DNA of 64,000 bases, from positions 62,001 through 126,000 of the forward strand of contig MHAY01000034.1 in NCBI GenBank assembly GCA_001804705.1, given 5' to 3'. The position numbers and the translations under genes are program-made. This DNA comes from Ignavibacteria bacterium RIFOXYC2_FULL_35_21. GTDB taxonomy: Bacteria; Bacteroidota; Ignavibacteria; Kapaibacteriales; UBA2268. Below, piece by piece: positions 18,830 through 27,512 of the stretch (position 1 is its first letter; each line of letters starts with the position of its first letter). A model generated the notes under the pieces. That model had not been told where the DNA came from, did no database searches, and was given only the letters and a program-made list of their open reading frames with translations.

Positions 18830-19231
18830 TTACTTCGCCTTTAATATATCCCTAATATCAGTCAATAGCAATTCCTCTTTAGTCGGCTCAGTCGGAGGGG
18901 TGGGTGCTTCTTCGGCTTTACGCTTGAATTTGTTGACTCCTTTGATTAGCAGGAAAATGGTGAAAGCTACAATGACAAAATCAATAATTTGGTTGATGAA
19001 TAATCCATATTTCAAAGCAACGGCTGGAGTTTTGTCAACAGCATCCTTCAAAATGATTGAAAAATTACTGAAATCAAGCCCGCCTAATAGGAGACCTATC
19101 GGCGGCATTAGCACATCATTGACAAGTGATGAAACGATTTTTCCGAATGCGGCTCCTATGATTACACCGATTGCGAGGTCGAGTACATTGCCCCGCATTG
19201 CAAACTCTTTGAATTCTTTGATAAAGCCCAT
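18830..19231 (-). CDS. mscL: Large-conductance mechanosensitive channel
   Basis: This is an inner-membrane pentameric channel that opens under membrane tension and protects cells from osmotic downshock. The product is 133 residues, as usual for the family. The N-terminal helix is [22 protein letters not shown]1 contains [22 protein letters not shown]2 lies at about residues 75-97, and the C-terminal amphipathic helix is preceded by a Pro/Thr/Glu linker. It stands alone and is read away from the flagellar cluster. Confidence 0.96.
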   Translation of the reverse strand: MGFIKEFKEFAMRGNVLDLAIGVIIGAAFGKIVSSLVNDVLMPPIGLLLGGLDFSNFSIILKDAVDKTPAVALKYGLFINQIIDFVIVAFTIFLLIKGVNKFKRKAEEAPTPPTEPTKEELLLTDIRDILKAK

Positions 19232-19257
19232 AAATTTTCCTAAATGTTAACATGATA

Positions 19258-19436
19258 TTCTATAAATATAACGCTCCAATGGAGCTAAATTAATTTACAA
19301 AACATTTCTATAAATATGACGTTCCGATGGAGCTAAATTAATTTACAAAACTTTTCTATAAATATGACGCTCCGATGGAGCTAAATTAATTTACAAAACT
19401 TTTCTATAAATATAATGCTCCGATTGAGCCTTGAAT
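19258..19436. repeat. 48-bp tandem array, about 3.7 copies
   Basis: Copies start at 19258, 19306, 19354 and 19402, an exact 48-bp period. Each holds TTCTATAAATATrACGCTCC and a small palindrome GCTCC-GAT-GGAGC followed by TAAATTAATTTACAAAAC. The last copy is diverged and incomplete. It lies between mscL and the flagellar operon. There are no unique spacers, so it is not a CRISPR. Confidence 0.88.
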
Positions 19437-19714
19437 AAATTTTAAATTAGAACAATAGAAAGATATTGGAAAAAGATAATTCTGATATTTAAAGCTAATA
19501 AAATACATTCTGGTTAAAAAAAACCAATGACTGAAGATTATTCTTTTTTTTGATTTTTATTATGAAAAATTAAAACAGAATAATATCATATATTCTTTCT
19601 AATCCTTCTAATTTTAACGATTTAGTCCGAATGAACATTATTTCATTGTTTTGGCACTCAAATTGTTATAATAACTTTTAATTTAAATATAGTAACAGTA
19701 TTAACGGTGAATAA
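19437..19714. other. AT-rich leader of the flagellar cluster
   Basis: With the 48-bp array, this spacer totals about 480 nt upstream of flgB. It has no gene and is very AT-rich. The only motif I can point to is the sigma-54-like site at 19652-19666. Confidence 0.5.
19652..19666 (+). promoter_or_regulatory. Possible sigma-54 promoter for the flagellar operon
   Basis: TGGCAC, 5 nt, then TTGT matches the -24/-12 layout TGGCAC-N5-TTGCW except for the last C. It is about 49 nt before the flgB start and points at the cluster. Sigma-54 control of flagellar genes is common in other phyla. A TATAAT at 19667-19672 offers an alternative sigma-70 reading, without a good -35. Confidence 0.35.
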
Positions 19715-20140
19715 TTGATATACCGTCAGTATTTGTTTAGGAACAGGCTTCCCGTGCTGAACAGGGGGCTTGATGCCTATGCTTTACGGCAGAGAACGAT
19801 AGCGAAGAACATTGCTAACGTAACGACACCGGACTATAAACCTGAAAAGGTGAAGTTCGAGGAGTTGTTCGGGAAGGCTGTGTCTTCGGCTGTGGGTGAG
19901 GTTTCGAATGAGAAGCACATACCCATCGGAGTCAACAACGAAGACAATGATGTTGTTCCGGAGGTGGATGTGCCTGAAGTTCCTCAGCCGCAGGTATATA
20001 TGTCGGGCGAGAGCCATGTCAGTATTGACAAGGAAATGGCAGAGCTTGCCCAGAACCAGATACGGTACAGGTTTGCCGCCCGTGCCGTTAAGTCGTATTT
20101 TCAGGGAATGCAGAATGCAATTTCGGGATTGAAGTTTTAA
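19715..20140 (+). CDS. flgB: Flagellar basal-body rod protein FlgB
   Basis: This proximal rod protein is exported through the flagellar type III system. The product is 141 residues. The N-terminal rod motif is LDAYALRQRTIAKNIANVTTPDYK, of which the stretch AKNIANVTTPDYK is diagnostic. The C-terminal helix ends in SYFQGMQNAISG. The start is a TTG at 19715 preceded by GGTGA; no upstream ATG fits. It opens the cluster, with flgC 12 nt downstream. Confidence 0.93.
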   Translation: MIYRQYLFRNRLPVLNRGLDAYALRQRTIAKNIANVTTPDYKPEKVKFEELFGKAVSSAVGEVSNEKHIPIGVNNEDNDVVPEVDVPEVPQPQVYMSGESHVSIDKEMAELAQNQIRYRFAARAVKSYFQGMQNAISGLKF

Positions 20141-20152
20141 TAGGTAAGGAGT

Positions 20153-20638
20153 ATGCCGGAAAACATATTTTCTACATTTGAAATAAGCGGCAAGGGCATG
20201 AGCCTCCAGAGAATGAGGCTGAATGCCGTTGCCAACAACATTGCAAATGCAAACACGACAAAGGGTCCCGACGGACAGCCTTACAAGCGTGATGTTGTGA
20301 TTGTCAATGCACTTCAAGCTAATTCTTTTGAGGATGAACTTGACAGCCAGATTGGAATGACGGGTGGCGATAATATGCATATAGGCAATGCTTTTGATTC
20401 GCCTGATAATCCTGTTTCAAATGTATTGGAAGCACATTTGGCGAAGGATAATTCTCCGCCAAGAATGGTATATGACCCTTCACATCCGGATGCTGATGAG
20501 GATGGATATGTCTCTATGCCGAATATTAATATCGTAACAGAAATGGTGGAGATGATTTCTGCACAGCGAGGATTTGAAGCAAACGCCGCAGTGATTGAAT
20601 CGGCAAAAAATATGGCGAGGGATTCACTTGATATTTAA
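20153..20638 (+). CDS. flgC: Flagellar basal-body rod protein FlgC
   Basis: This second proximal rod protein has 161 residues. It carries the N-terminal GMSLQRMRLNAVANNIANAN rod motif and a C-terminal block (VSMPNINIVTEMVEMISAQR followed by a helix ending ARDSLDI). A good ribosome binding site (AAGGAG) precedes the ATG. It follows flgB directly, the standard order. Confidence 0.96.
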   Translation: MPENIFSTFEISGKGMSLQRMRLNAVANNIANANTTKGPDGQPYKRDVVIVNALQANSFEDELDSQIGMTGGDNMHIGNAFDSPDNPVSNVLEAHLAKDNSPPRMVYDPSHPDADEDGYVSMPNINIVTEMVEMISAQRGFEANAAVIESAKNMARDSLDI

Positions 20639-20707
20639 TTGATTTTTATATATTTTAATTATAATAAATTAAGTCAAATATAAAAAAAGGGGTAGTTCGG
20701 ATACATA

Positions 20708-20992
20708 ATGAAAATTAACGGAGTCAATCCATATCGCGATTTCATTGTTGAGCCTCAGGAGAGGCAAAGCAGGATTGATGGCAACGTTAAGCTGAAAATT
20801 GAGAATAAGAATCTCAATCAACATAAGCTTAATGGGGACACTATTACCCTGTCCCAAAACGAACGTGAATTTTTCGCTAACATGTTTCCCGAAAACTCCG
20901 AACTGATTAAAAAGCATGTACTCTTCAACAGGCAGGGAAGAATCGAAACACCGGCAACCAGCAAGGGTATATTGTTCGATGGTTTGGCTTAA
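20708..20992 (+). CDS. Unknown 94-residue protein inside the flagellar operon
   Basis: I do not recognise this family. The protein is hydrophilic, rich in Asn and Lys in its first half. It has a more conserved-looking C-terminus (SQNEREFFANMFPENSEL, then HVLFNRQGRIETP). There is no signal peptide, no membrane segment and no cysteine. It sits between flgC and fliE, where these genes are usually adjacent, and has the same strand and similar codon use. It may be a flagellar assembly factor or an export substrate. A 270-nt spacer full of hairpins separates it from fliE. Confidence 0.7.
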   Translation: MKINGVNPYRDFIVEPQERQSRIDGNVKLKIENKNLNQHKLNGDTITLSQNEREFFANMFPENSELIKKHVLFNRQGRIETPATSKGILFDGLA

Positions 20993-21004
20993 TACATAAG
21001 TTTA

Positions 21005-21025
21005 TGTCAGGAGTAACTCCTGACA
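21005..21025. repeat. 21-bp perfect palindrome (copy 2)
   Basis: TGTCAGGAGT-A-ACTCCTGACA lies 13 nt after the stop of the unknown flagellar gene. It is the same family as 11086-11106 and 24712-24732. Confidence 0.85.
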
Positions 21026-21054
21026 TGGTTTATTAAGAAAATTGCAATATATTT

Positions 21055-21184
21055 GAATAGCCACGACTTTTAAGTCGTGGAAAAAAATTTATACAAGGTT
21101 CGGGATTTATCCCGGAATAAATAAGGGACTAAAGTCATAAGGTGGTTGAGAAATAATCCCACTATCTGAAGATAGTGGCTATTC
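21055..21184. repeat. 130-bp element with inverted hairpin ends
   Basis: Perfect 10-bp inverted ends (GAATAGCCAC and GTGGCTATTC) flank the element. Each end runs into its own hairpin: CCACGACTT-TT-AAGTCGTGG at 21061-21080 and CCACTATCT-GA-AGATAGTGG at 21159-21178. It lies inside the flagellar transcription unit, between the unknown gene and fliE. Confidence 0.75.
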
Positions 21185-21260
21185 AATTAAGAATTAAAAA
21201 AAAGCAGGACAGGATGTTTACCTGCATCACGGATGAAGTAAAATTAGAAGGGATTCACAA

Positions 21261-21569
21261 ATGATAATTAACGAATTAGACCGCGCTAAGCCTTACCTGC
21301 CGCTGATTCAGCAGCAGGCAAAAAACCAGGCTCCCGATGAAATCCAGGGCGAAAAATTTTCTGATACACTCAAAGAGCTTATTTCCGACACTAATACTTT
21401 ACAAATTCAATCTGCAGATTTAACAGAACGCATGATAAAAGGCGAACCGGTTGATTTGCATGATGTGATGATTGCATCCGAAAAAGCAAAAACTTCATTC
21501 CAGTTACTGATGGAAATCCGTAACAGGTTTTTGGATATGTACCGCGAAATTTCGCGTATGCAGACATAA
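21261..21569 (+). CDS. fliE: Flagellar hook-basal body protein FliE
   Basis: FliE joins the MS ring to the rod. The product is 102 residues, as usual. The C-terminal family block reads DVMIASEKAKTSFQLLMEIR followed by NRFLDMYREISRMQ. The N-terminus is variable. It precedes fliF, the normal order. Confidence 0.93.
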   Translation: MIINELDRAKPYLPLIQQQAKNQAPDEIQGEKFSDTLKELISDTNTLQIQSADLTERMIKGEPVDLHDVMIASEKAKTSFQLLMEIRNRFLDMYREISRMQT

Positions 21570-21619
21570 CATTAATTATAATTGAAATTAGGAATTAACA
21601 AAACATATAATAGAATTTT

Positions 21620-23404
21620 ATGGCAAAACTTGACGTAGTATCGCAGACAAGGAATTTCTTTAACAGGCTGTCCATCATGCAGAGAATCATGATTGGCTTA
21701 GTCTTTATCGCCGTTATCACAGCCTTGTATATGATTGTTGCATCTGTTACAGCAAAAGAAAAGGGTGTCCTTTTTACAGGATTGGATGAAAAAGAAGCAT
21801 CCAAAATAGTTGAAAAGCTGAAGGATGATAAAATCGAGTATGACCTGAAAGACAACGGCTCCACCATCATGATTGAAAAAGATAAGGTTTATGACACAAG
21901 ATTAAGCCTTGCAAGCGAGGGATTACCCGAATCGGGAATGATTGGCTATGAGCTGTTCGACAAAACTAATCTCGGTATGTCCGAATTTGTTCAAAAGTTG
22001 AACTACCGAAGGGCTTTGGAAGGTGAACTTGCAAAGACAATTTCTTCAATTGAAGATGTCAGTAAAGCAAGAGTGCATATTGTTATACCCGAAAAAGCCT
22101 TGTTCGATAAAGACCAAAAACCTGCCACTGCATCGGTTTCCCTGCACATGAGGAGCAACAGGGGGCTTGCAAAAGCCAGCATCGAAGGAATTCAGAACCT
22201 TGTATCGGGAAGTATTGAAGGAATGAAGCCTGAAGACGTGATTGTCGTTGACCAGAGAGGAAAAATCCTGTCGGAATCGCCCCAGGAAAGTGCTTCGATT
22301 GCAGGCATGTCTGCCACACAATACCAGCAACAGATGAAAGTAGAGCATTACCTTTCGGATAAAGTTCAATCCATGCTTGATGGTGTACTTGGCGAAGGTA
22401 ATTCTGAAGTCAGGGTAAATGCAGAGCTTGACTTTGACCAAATCGAAAGCACGACAAAAACGTATGACCCTGAAAAACAGGTCGTCAGAAGCGAGCAATC
22501 AATAAGCGAATCGAGTTCATCGGCTGATTCCTCTTCACGAAGCGATTCCTTGATTTCTTACGTTTCGCCAAGTTCAAGTAATAGCCGTTCTAAAACAAAT
22601 ACAATATCAAACTATGAAATACCTGAAACAATCGAGAGAATAATAAAAGGGGTTGGTAATATTAAAAGGTTATCAGTTGCAGCATTAATCAATGGTACAT
22701 TTGATAAAAAGAGCATAGCCGGCAGGGATACAACGGTTTACAATCCAAGAGCAGACAGCACAATGCAAAGCCTAAGGATGATTGTTCAAAACGCTGTGGG
22801 CTATGACCCCTCGAGGAACGACCAGGTTTCGGTACTTAATGTAAGATTTGACACAACCCCGATTGAGGAAACAGGTGTAGCCGAAGAAGTAAAGTGGTAT
22901 AACAACCCGGATTACAGGATTTTCTTTTTGCTTGCCGCAATCCTGATAACAATGTTCCTGATGTACCGCCTGCTGCAATCGAATCAGATAAAGGAAAGAC
23001 TGAGAATAGCATTCTCATTGCCTGAAAAAATATCGGTTGAAGAAGAAGAAGAGGAGGTGCAGGAGCAGGCTGAAAGGCTCGAAGAAATTGCAATGGGAGA
23101 AGAGCAATTGCTTTTGACACCGGGTGAATTGCCCGAACAACTCCTGCTTGAAGGAGAACGGGGAGCCGAGATTGATGTGTATGATGAAGAAGAATTCGGA
23201 AAGCCTTTGGATAAGGAAGCTTTGTCTTCAATCGCACGTGCAAGGCTCGAGCAGGAAGAGCTTTCGGGCTTCACAGAAGACGTTATGCTAAAAATGGAAT
23301 TAAAGAATAAAGTTCAGGAATACATTGAAGGCCAGACTCCGGATGCTGTCAGAATGATTAGAATGATGCTTATTCAGGAACCGGAAGAAAAACAGGGAAA
23401 ATAA
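21620..23404 (+). CDS. fliF: Flagellar MS-ring protein FliF
   Basis: FliF forms the MS ring in the inner membrane, the base of the flagellum. The product is 594 residues. TM1 is at about residues 19-42 and TM2 at about 434-456. The ring-building domains between them include GLPESGMIGYELFD and YRRALEGELAKTISSIEDV. A serine-rich linker (about residues 295-330) is followed by SNYEIPETIER. The acidic cytoplasmic tail ends with a helix (TPDAVRMIRMML) of the type that binds FliG. Confidence 0.96.
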   Translation: MAKLDVVSQTRNFFNRLSIMQRIMIGLVFIAVITALYMIVASVTAKEKGVLFTGLDEKEASKIVEKLKDDKIEYDLKDNGSTIMIEKDKVYDTRLSLASEGLPESGMIGYELFDKTNLGMSEFVQKLNYRRALEGELAKTISSIEDVSKARVHIVIPEKALFDKDQKPATASVSLHMRSNRGLAKASIEGIQNLVSGSIEGMKPEDVIVVDQRGKILSESPQESASIAGMSATQYQQQMKVEHYLSDKVQSMLDGVLGEGNSEVRVNAELDFDQIESTTKTYDPEKQVVRSEQSISESSSSADSSSRSDSLISYVSPSSSNSRSKTNTISNYEIPETIERIIKGVGNIKRLSVAALINGTFDKKSIAGRDTTVYNPRADSTMQSLRMIVQNAVGYDPSRNDQVSVLNVRFDTTPIEETGVAEEVKWYNNPDYRIFFLLAAILITMFLMYRLLQSNQIKERLRIAFSLPEKISVEEEEEEVQEQAERLEEIAMGEEQLLLTPGELPEQLLLEGERGAEIDVYDEEEFGKPLDKEALSSIARARLEQEELSGFTEDVMLKMELKNKVQEYIEGQTPDAVRMIRMMLIQEPEEKQGK

Positions 23405-23527
23405 TTAATAATACTTTGCAAAAAAATTGTTTAAATTTAACTGAAATTTATTGCAATATTAAAATTGACTTAAACGTTGTTAAATGAAATAAATTAAGAT
23501 ATTAAAGCCTATTTAACAGATAAAGAT

Positions 23528-24550
23528 ATGAAAAAGAAAACAGTAACAACCTCGGAGTTAACGGGCAGACAAAAAGCTGCTATTCTGTTGATGTCTCTCG
23601 ACGTTGAAGTAGCCGCAAAAGTCTTTAAGGAACTCGATATGCACGAAGTCGAACAGATTGCAGTTGAAATCACAAACCTGAAAGACCTGAGTTCTACTAT
23701 AATCGAGGAGGTCATCGAAGAATTTTATCAGTTGATGACAGCTCAAAGCTATATGGTCGAGGGTGGTATCGATTTTGCCCAGGTTCTGCTCGAAAAATCT
23801 TATGGGATGGATAGAGCTAAGGATATTATTGAAAAAATAAGGGTTTTAACAACCGTCAGAGGCTTCAACATTCTAAAAAAGGCAGACCCGCAGCAGCTTG
23901 CAAGCTTCCTGTCGAAAGAACATCCGCAGACAATAGCCTTGATTCTCTCTCATCTTTCTCCTGACCAGTCTGCTGATGTGCTGAATGAATTCAAAGAGGA
24001 TTTAAGAATTGATTCTATACACAGAATAGCTAAACTTGGCAAAGTTTCGCCAACACTATTATCACAAATTGAACATGTTGTTGACGAAATTGCCGAAACG
24101 ACACTTTCACAGGATATGGCTATTGCCGGCGGTGCACAGCTTGTTGCAAATATACTTAACAGAAGCACCAATGCTTCCGCTAAGGCTATGCTAGAGAGTA
24201 TAGAAACTAGAGATTTTGATATGGCTACCCAAATTAAAAGATTGATGTTCCTCTTCGAAGATATTGTTACAATTGACGACAGGGGTATTCAGAGAATTTT
24301 GCGTGACGTTGACAAGCGCGACCTTGCTCTTGCACTTAAAATATCAGACGACAAAATCAAACAGAAGATATTTAAAAATATGTCCGAACGTGCGTCTGAA
24401 GTCGTTAAGGAAGAACTTGAATTTATGGGTCCCGTCAAGCTTAAAGAAGTCGAAGCCGCCCAGATTAGAATTGTTGATATTATAAAACAGCTCGAGGACC
24501 AGGATGAAATTTCTATAGGCGGTAAAGGCAAAGAAGATGTTTTTGTTTAA
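23528..24550 (+). CDS. fliG: Flagellar motor switch protein FliG
   Basis: FliG forms the torque ring that contacts the stator and sets rotation direction. The product is 340 residues. The N-terminal domain is TGRQKAAILLMSLDVEVAAK. The middle domain contains the EHPQTIALILSHL motif. The C-terminal charged torque helix lies around IDDRGIQRILRDVDKRDLAL. The length and all three domains are normal. It is separated from fliH by 230 nt that hold two repeats. Confidence 0.97.
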   Translation: MKKKTVTTSELTGRQKAAILLMSLDVEVAAKVFKELDMHEVEQIAVEITNLKDLSSTIIEEVIEEFYQLMTAQSYMVEGGIDFAQVLLEKSYGMDRAKDIIEKIRVLTTVRGFNILKKADPQQLASFLSKEHPQTIALILSHLSPDQSADVLNEFKEDLRIDSIHRIAKLGKVSPTLLSQIEHVVDEIAETTLSQDMAIAGGAQLVANILNRSTNASAKAMLESIETRDFDMATQIKRLMFLFEDIVTIDDRGIQRILRDVDKRDLALALKISDDKIKQKIFKNMSERASEVVKEELEFMGPVKLKEVEAAQIRIVDIIKQLEDQDEISIGGKGKEDVFV

Positions 24551-24613
24551 ATAGTAAATTGATAATTATTTAGAATATCATTTGGAACAAAGAATGCGAA
24601 AAAATTGATTATG

Positions 24614-24684
24614 TCATTCTGAACTCGGTTCAGAATCCATATAAACAACTGGTCACTGGATGCTGAAACAAGTTCAGCGTGACA
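24614..24684. repeat. GTCATTCTGAA-type inverted repeat
   Basis: GTCATTCTGAACTCGGTTCAG... pairs loosely with ...CTGAAACAAGTTCAGCGTGAC. It stands between fliG and fliH. Confidence 0.6.
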
Positions 24685-24711
24685 ATATTAAAAAAAAATT
24701 GTTTTTGACTG

Positions 24712-24732
24712 TGTCAGGAGTTACTCCTGACA
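24712..24732. repeat. 21-bp perfect palindrome (copy 3)
   Basis: TGTCAGGAGT-T-ACTCCTGACA is present; the arms extend by one further pair (24711-24733). It lies 46 nt upstream of fliH. Confidence 0.85.
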
Positions 24733-24778
24733 CAGATTGTGTGCCGGAAATTGTCATTATTAAAAGCAGGTATAAATC

Positions 24779-25600
24779 GTGACTAAATATGTATTGAAAA
24801 TTCCAAAAAAGCTGACAAGGCTTGAAATATTAGGCGGCGGCGAAATAGCATCTAAAGGAATAAGCTATTTAAAAAACAATATACTGACCGATGAAAAAGA
24901 TGTTGTTTCCAGAGCTGTGTTCTCTCAGGAATTTTCATTCTCAGGCTCAAACGAACCAGTCGAAATTTTGCTCAAGGACCTTCCCACTCACTTTATGCCC
25001 ATTGAGGTTGCAGACAAGCAAAAAAAAGATGCGTATGAAACAGGATTTGCCGAAGGCGAGGATTACGCCGTTAATGTTTATAAAAATGAAATTGAATCTT
25101 ACCAGCACTGGATAAGAAATATCGAGAATGTTATCAGAGAGCTAAGAACCCAAGTATCGAATGAACTATCGCTTCTCGAAGAATCATTGCCTGAACTTGC
25201 TGTAATCGTTGCCGAAAAAATCATTGAAAAAGAGATAACAGAAAATTCAAAGACTGTAATCGAACAGGTTCAAAAGGCTATACATGCACTTGATAATGAA
25301 ATTATATATAAAATACACCTCAACCCTTCCGATATTGAAATACTAGAAACCGTGAAAAGTTCATTAGTTGATGATTCCTCGCGGATACAGGATGTACAGC
25401 TTGTACCAAACGACTCCATAGAACAGGGTTTTTGCATGCTCGAAACATCTGTCGGCAGTGTGGATGCCCGAAGAGCATCACAGCTTGAAATTATTAAGGA
25501 TGTATTATATAATGCCCTCCAAAAAGACAAACCCGGCAGAAATGTCGAATTACTGAAAAAAATGGAAGAAGAATCGGAAAGGCCCGATGATAACGGCTGA
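24779..25600 (+). CDS. fliH: Flagellar assembly protein FliH
   Basis: FliH binds and regulates the export ATPase FliI. The product is 273 residues from a GTG start with AGCAGG upstream. The family features are the KKDAYETGFAEGEDYAV segment (GxxxG-like region), a helical middle and a C-terminal FliH/HrpE domain (LPELAVIVAEKIIEKEI, HLNPSDIEIL, EQGFCMLETSVGSVDA). The 3' end overlaps fliI by 14 nt, implying translational coupling. Confidence 0.93.
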   Translation: MTKYVLKIPKKLTRLEILGGGEIASKGISYLKNNILTDEKDVVSRAVFSQEFSFSGSNEPVEILLKDLPTHFMPIEVADKQKKDAYETGFAEGEDYAVNVYKNEIESYQHWIRNIENVIRELRTQVSNELSLLEESLPELAVIVAEKIIEKEITENSKTVIEQVQKAIHALDNEIIYKIHLNPSDIEILETVKSSLVDDSSRIQDVQLVPNDSIEQGFCMLETSVGSVDARRASQLEIIKDVLYNALQKDKPGRNVELLKKMEEESERPDDNG

Positions 25601-26909
25601 TGCTATTAGGGATACTTTAGGGCAGGCTGTTGGCACTAAGAACACACTTACACTTAGCGGCAGAATAACTAAAGTTATCGGACTGATTCTCGAAAGCGAT
25701 GGGCCCAAAGCACCAATCGGAGAAGTGTGCATTATCAGAAACAGGAGTGGCAGGGAAATATGCAAATCCGAAATCGTAGGATTCCGTGACAATAAAATTC
25801 TGTCAATGGTTCTTGGCGACCTGAAAGAAATATCACCGGGAACAGAAATTGTTGCATCAGGTGAATCGCTTAGTATAAATGTTGGAGACGAACTGCTTGG
25901 AAGAATACTCGGAGGCATGGGCAACCCGATTGACGGACTCGGCGAGATAACAGCAGGTGAACGACGTTCTATTTATGCACTTCCACCTGACCCTCTTAAA
26001 AGAAAAAGAATCTTCGAGCCTGTTGCAACAGGTATCAAGGCTATTGACACAATGCTTACTCTCGGCAAAGGACAGAGAATGGGTATATTCTCAGGCTCAG
26101 GCATCGGGAAATCCACTATTATCGGTATGATTGCAAGAAATACTTCGGCAGATATAAATGTTATAGCACTTATCGGTGAACGAGGCAGGGAAGTAAGGGA
26201 ATTTCTTGAAAAAGACCTCCGGGAAGAAGGATTGAAACGTTCGGTTGTTATAATAGCACCCAGCGATAATCCTCCTCTTGTCAGGGTTAAAGGTGCATTA
26301 GTGGCAACTACGATTGCAGAGTATTTCCGGGAAAAAGGGCTTGATGTCATGTTCATGATGGACTCAGCAACAAGGCTGGCGATGGCTCAGCGAGAGGTCG
26401 GACTGGCAATCGGCGAGCCTCCGACAACAAAGGGATATACTCCATCGGTGTTTTCATTATTACAAAGAACAATGGAAAGGGCAGGAACTTCAATTGACGG
26501 CTCTATAACAGCGCTCTACTCAGTTCTTGTCGAAGGTGATGATATAAATGAACCTATTTCCGATGCTTCGAGAGGTATTCTTGACGGGCATATTGTGCTT
26601 GCCCGCAGGCTTGCCAATTTGGGCCATTATCCTGCGATTGATGTGCTTCAAAGCATCAGCAGGGTGAGAAATGACGTTATAAGCAAAGAGCATTTCGATT
26701 CTATTTTAAAAGTTCAGGAGCTTATGGCGGCTTACCGCGAAGCTGAGGATTTAATCAGCGTGGGTGCTTATCAGAAAGGGACTAATCCTGTGATTGATAA
26801 AGCCATGTCATTGAACGACAGGATTAACGCCTTTCTCAAACAAGGAATATATGAATCTACCGAATACGAAGAATCTGTCGAACAGTTGAAAGCAATTGCT
26901 TCGAGTTAG
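25587..26909 (+). CDS. fliI: Flagellum-specific ATP synthase FliI
   Basis: This is the ATPase of the flagellar type III export apparatus. The product is 440 residues. Walker A is GSGIGKST (about residues 168-175), Walker B is DVMFMMDS (about 251-258), and ERGREVREF is present. The export-ATPase block is EGDDINEPISDASRGILDGH. The start overlaps the end of fliH. All catalytic elements are intact. Confidence 0.97.
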   Translation: MITADAIRDTLGQAVGTKNTLTLSGRITKVIGLILESDGPKAPIGEVCIIRNRSGREICKSEIVGFRDNKILSMVLGDLKEISPGTEIVASGESLSINVGDELLGRILGGMGNPIDGLGEITAGERRSIYALPPDPLKRKRIFEPVATGIKAIDTMLTLGKGQRMGIFSGSGIGKSTIIGMIARNTSADINVIALIGERGREVREFLEKDLREEGLKRSVVIIAPSDNPPLVRVKGALVATTIAEYFREKGLDVMFMMDSATRLAMAQREVGLAIGEPPTTKGYTPSVFSLLQRTMERAGTSIDGSITALYSVLVEGDDINEPISDASRGILDGHIVLARRLANLGHYPAIDVLQSISRVRNDVISKEHFDSILKVQELMAAYREAEDLISVGAYQKGTNPVIDKAMSLNDRINAFLKQGIYESTEYEESVEQLKAIASS

Positions 26910-27052
26910 TGTTGAGTGTTAGAATTTTAATAATAATTTTTCACGTAGTGAATAAATATCGGTAACATTGATAATAAAAGAACAATTTTATCCACTAGGG
27001 ATTAAATATAAAAGCCTTATAATTGCATAATAAAATTAAAATAATTTGATTT

Positions 27053-27499
27053 ATGGCGAAAAGTTTCAAATTCAGGCTCGAACCGGTTTTAAAACTGAGA
27101 GCTCACAAGGTTGAGGAATCAAAGCGTGAACTTAGGAATGCCGCAAACAAACGCCGTAGAAAAGAAGAAGAAATCGAAGAAAAAGAAACTTATTTAACAG
27201 GGATTTTAAAGTCTCAGACAGGCTTGACAAAGGCATCGAACCTGCAGGCGGGCCATTTTCATAAAACATACATAAGAGATGAAATAAAAAAACTTGGCAA
27301 AGAAAAGCTAAAGTTAATTGATATAGAAACCGAAAAAAGAGATATATTAAATGTAGTTATGAAAGATGAAAAAATTCTTATTAAGCTGAAGGAAAAACAA
27401 TTGAAGGCTTATGAGTATGAAGCCGAAAGAGAAGATGTCATAAGACTTGATGAAATAGCCCGAAACCTCAGCGGAACTGTGGATGTTTTAAAGGTATAA
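27053..27499 (+). CDS. fliJ: Flagellar export protein FliJ
   Basis: FliJ is a coiled-coil stalk of the export ATPase complex. The product is 148 residues, almost entirely charged helix. It begins KSFKFRLEPVLKLRAHKVEE, the typical FliJ N-terminus (F.F.L.VL.lR...E). A CGTAGTG/CACTAGGG repeat fills the spacer after fliI. Identification rests on this motif, the coiled coil and the position between fliI and the MotE-like gene. Confidence 0.85.
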   Translation: MAKSFKFRLEPVLKLRAHKVEESKRELRNAANKRRRKEEEIEEKETYLTGILKSQTGLTKASNLQAGHFHKTYIRDEIKKLGKEKLKLIDIETEKRDILNVVMKDEKILIKLKEKQLKAYEYEAEREDVIRLDEIARNLSGTVDVLKV

Positions 27500-27512
27500 A
27501 ACCGGTGAATTG

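Noticed and set aside
19258-19436. CRISPR array
   Set aside because: The 48-bp units are head-to-tail without unique spacers, and no cas gene is near.
19646-19672. Standard sigma-70 promoter before flgB (TATAAT at 19667)
   Set aside because: No -35 element at acceptable spacing; kept only as an alternative to the sigma-54-like site.
19784-20380. 198-codon minus-strand frame
   Set aside because: It is antisense to flgB and flgC, which have diagnostic motifs.
22046-22498. 150-codon minus-strand frame
   Set aside because: It is a shadow of fliF.
25973-26356. 127-codon minus-strand frame
   Set aside because: It is a shadow of fliI.
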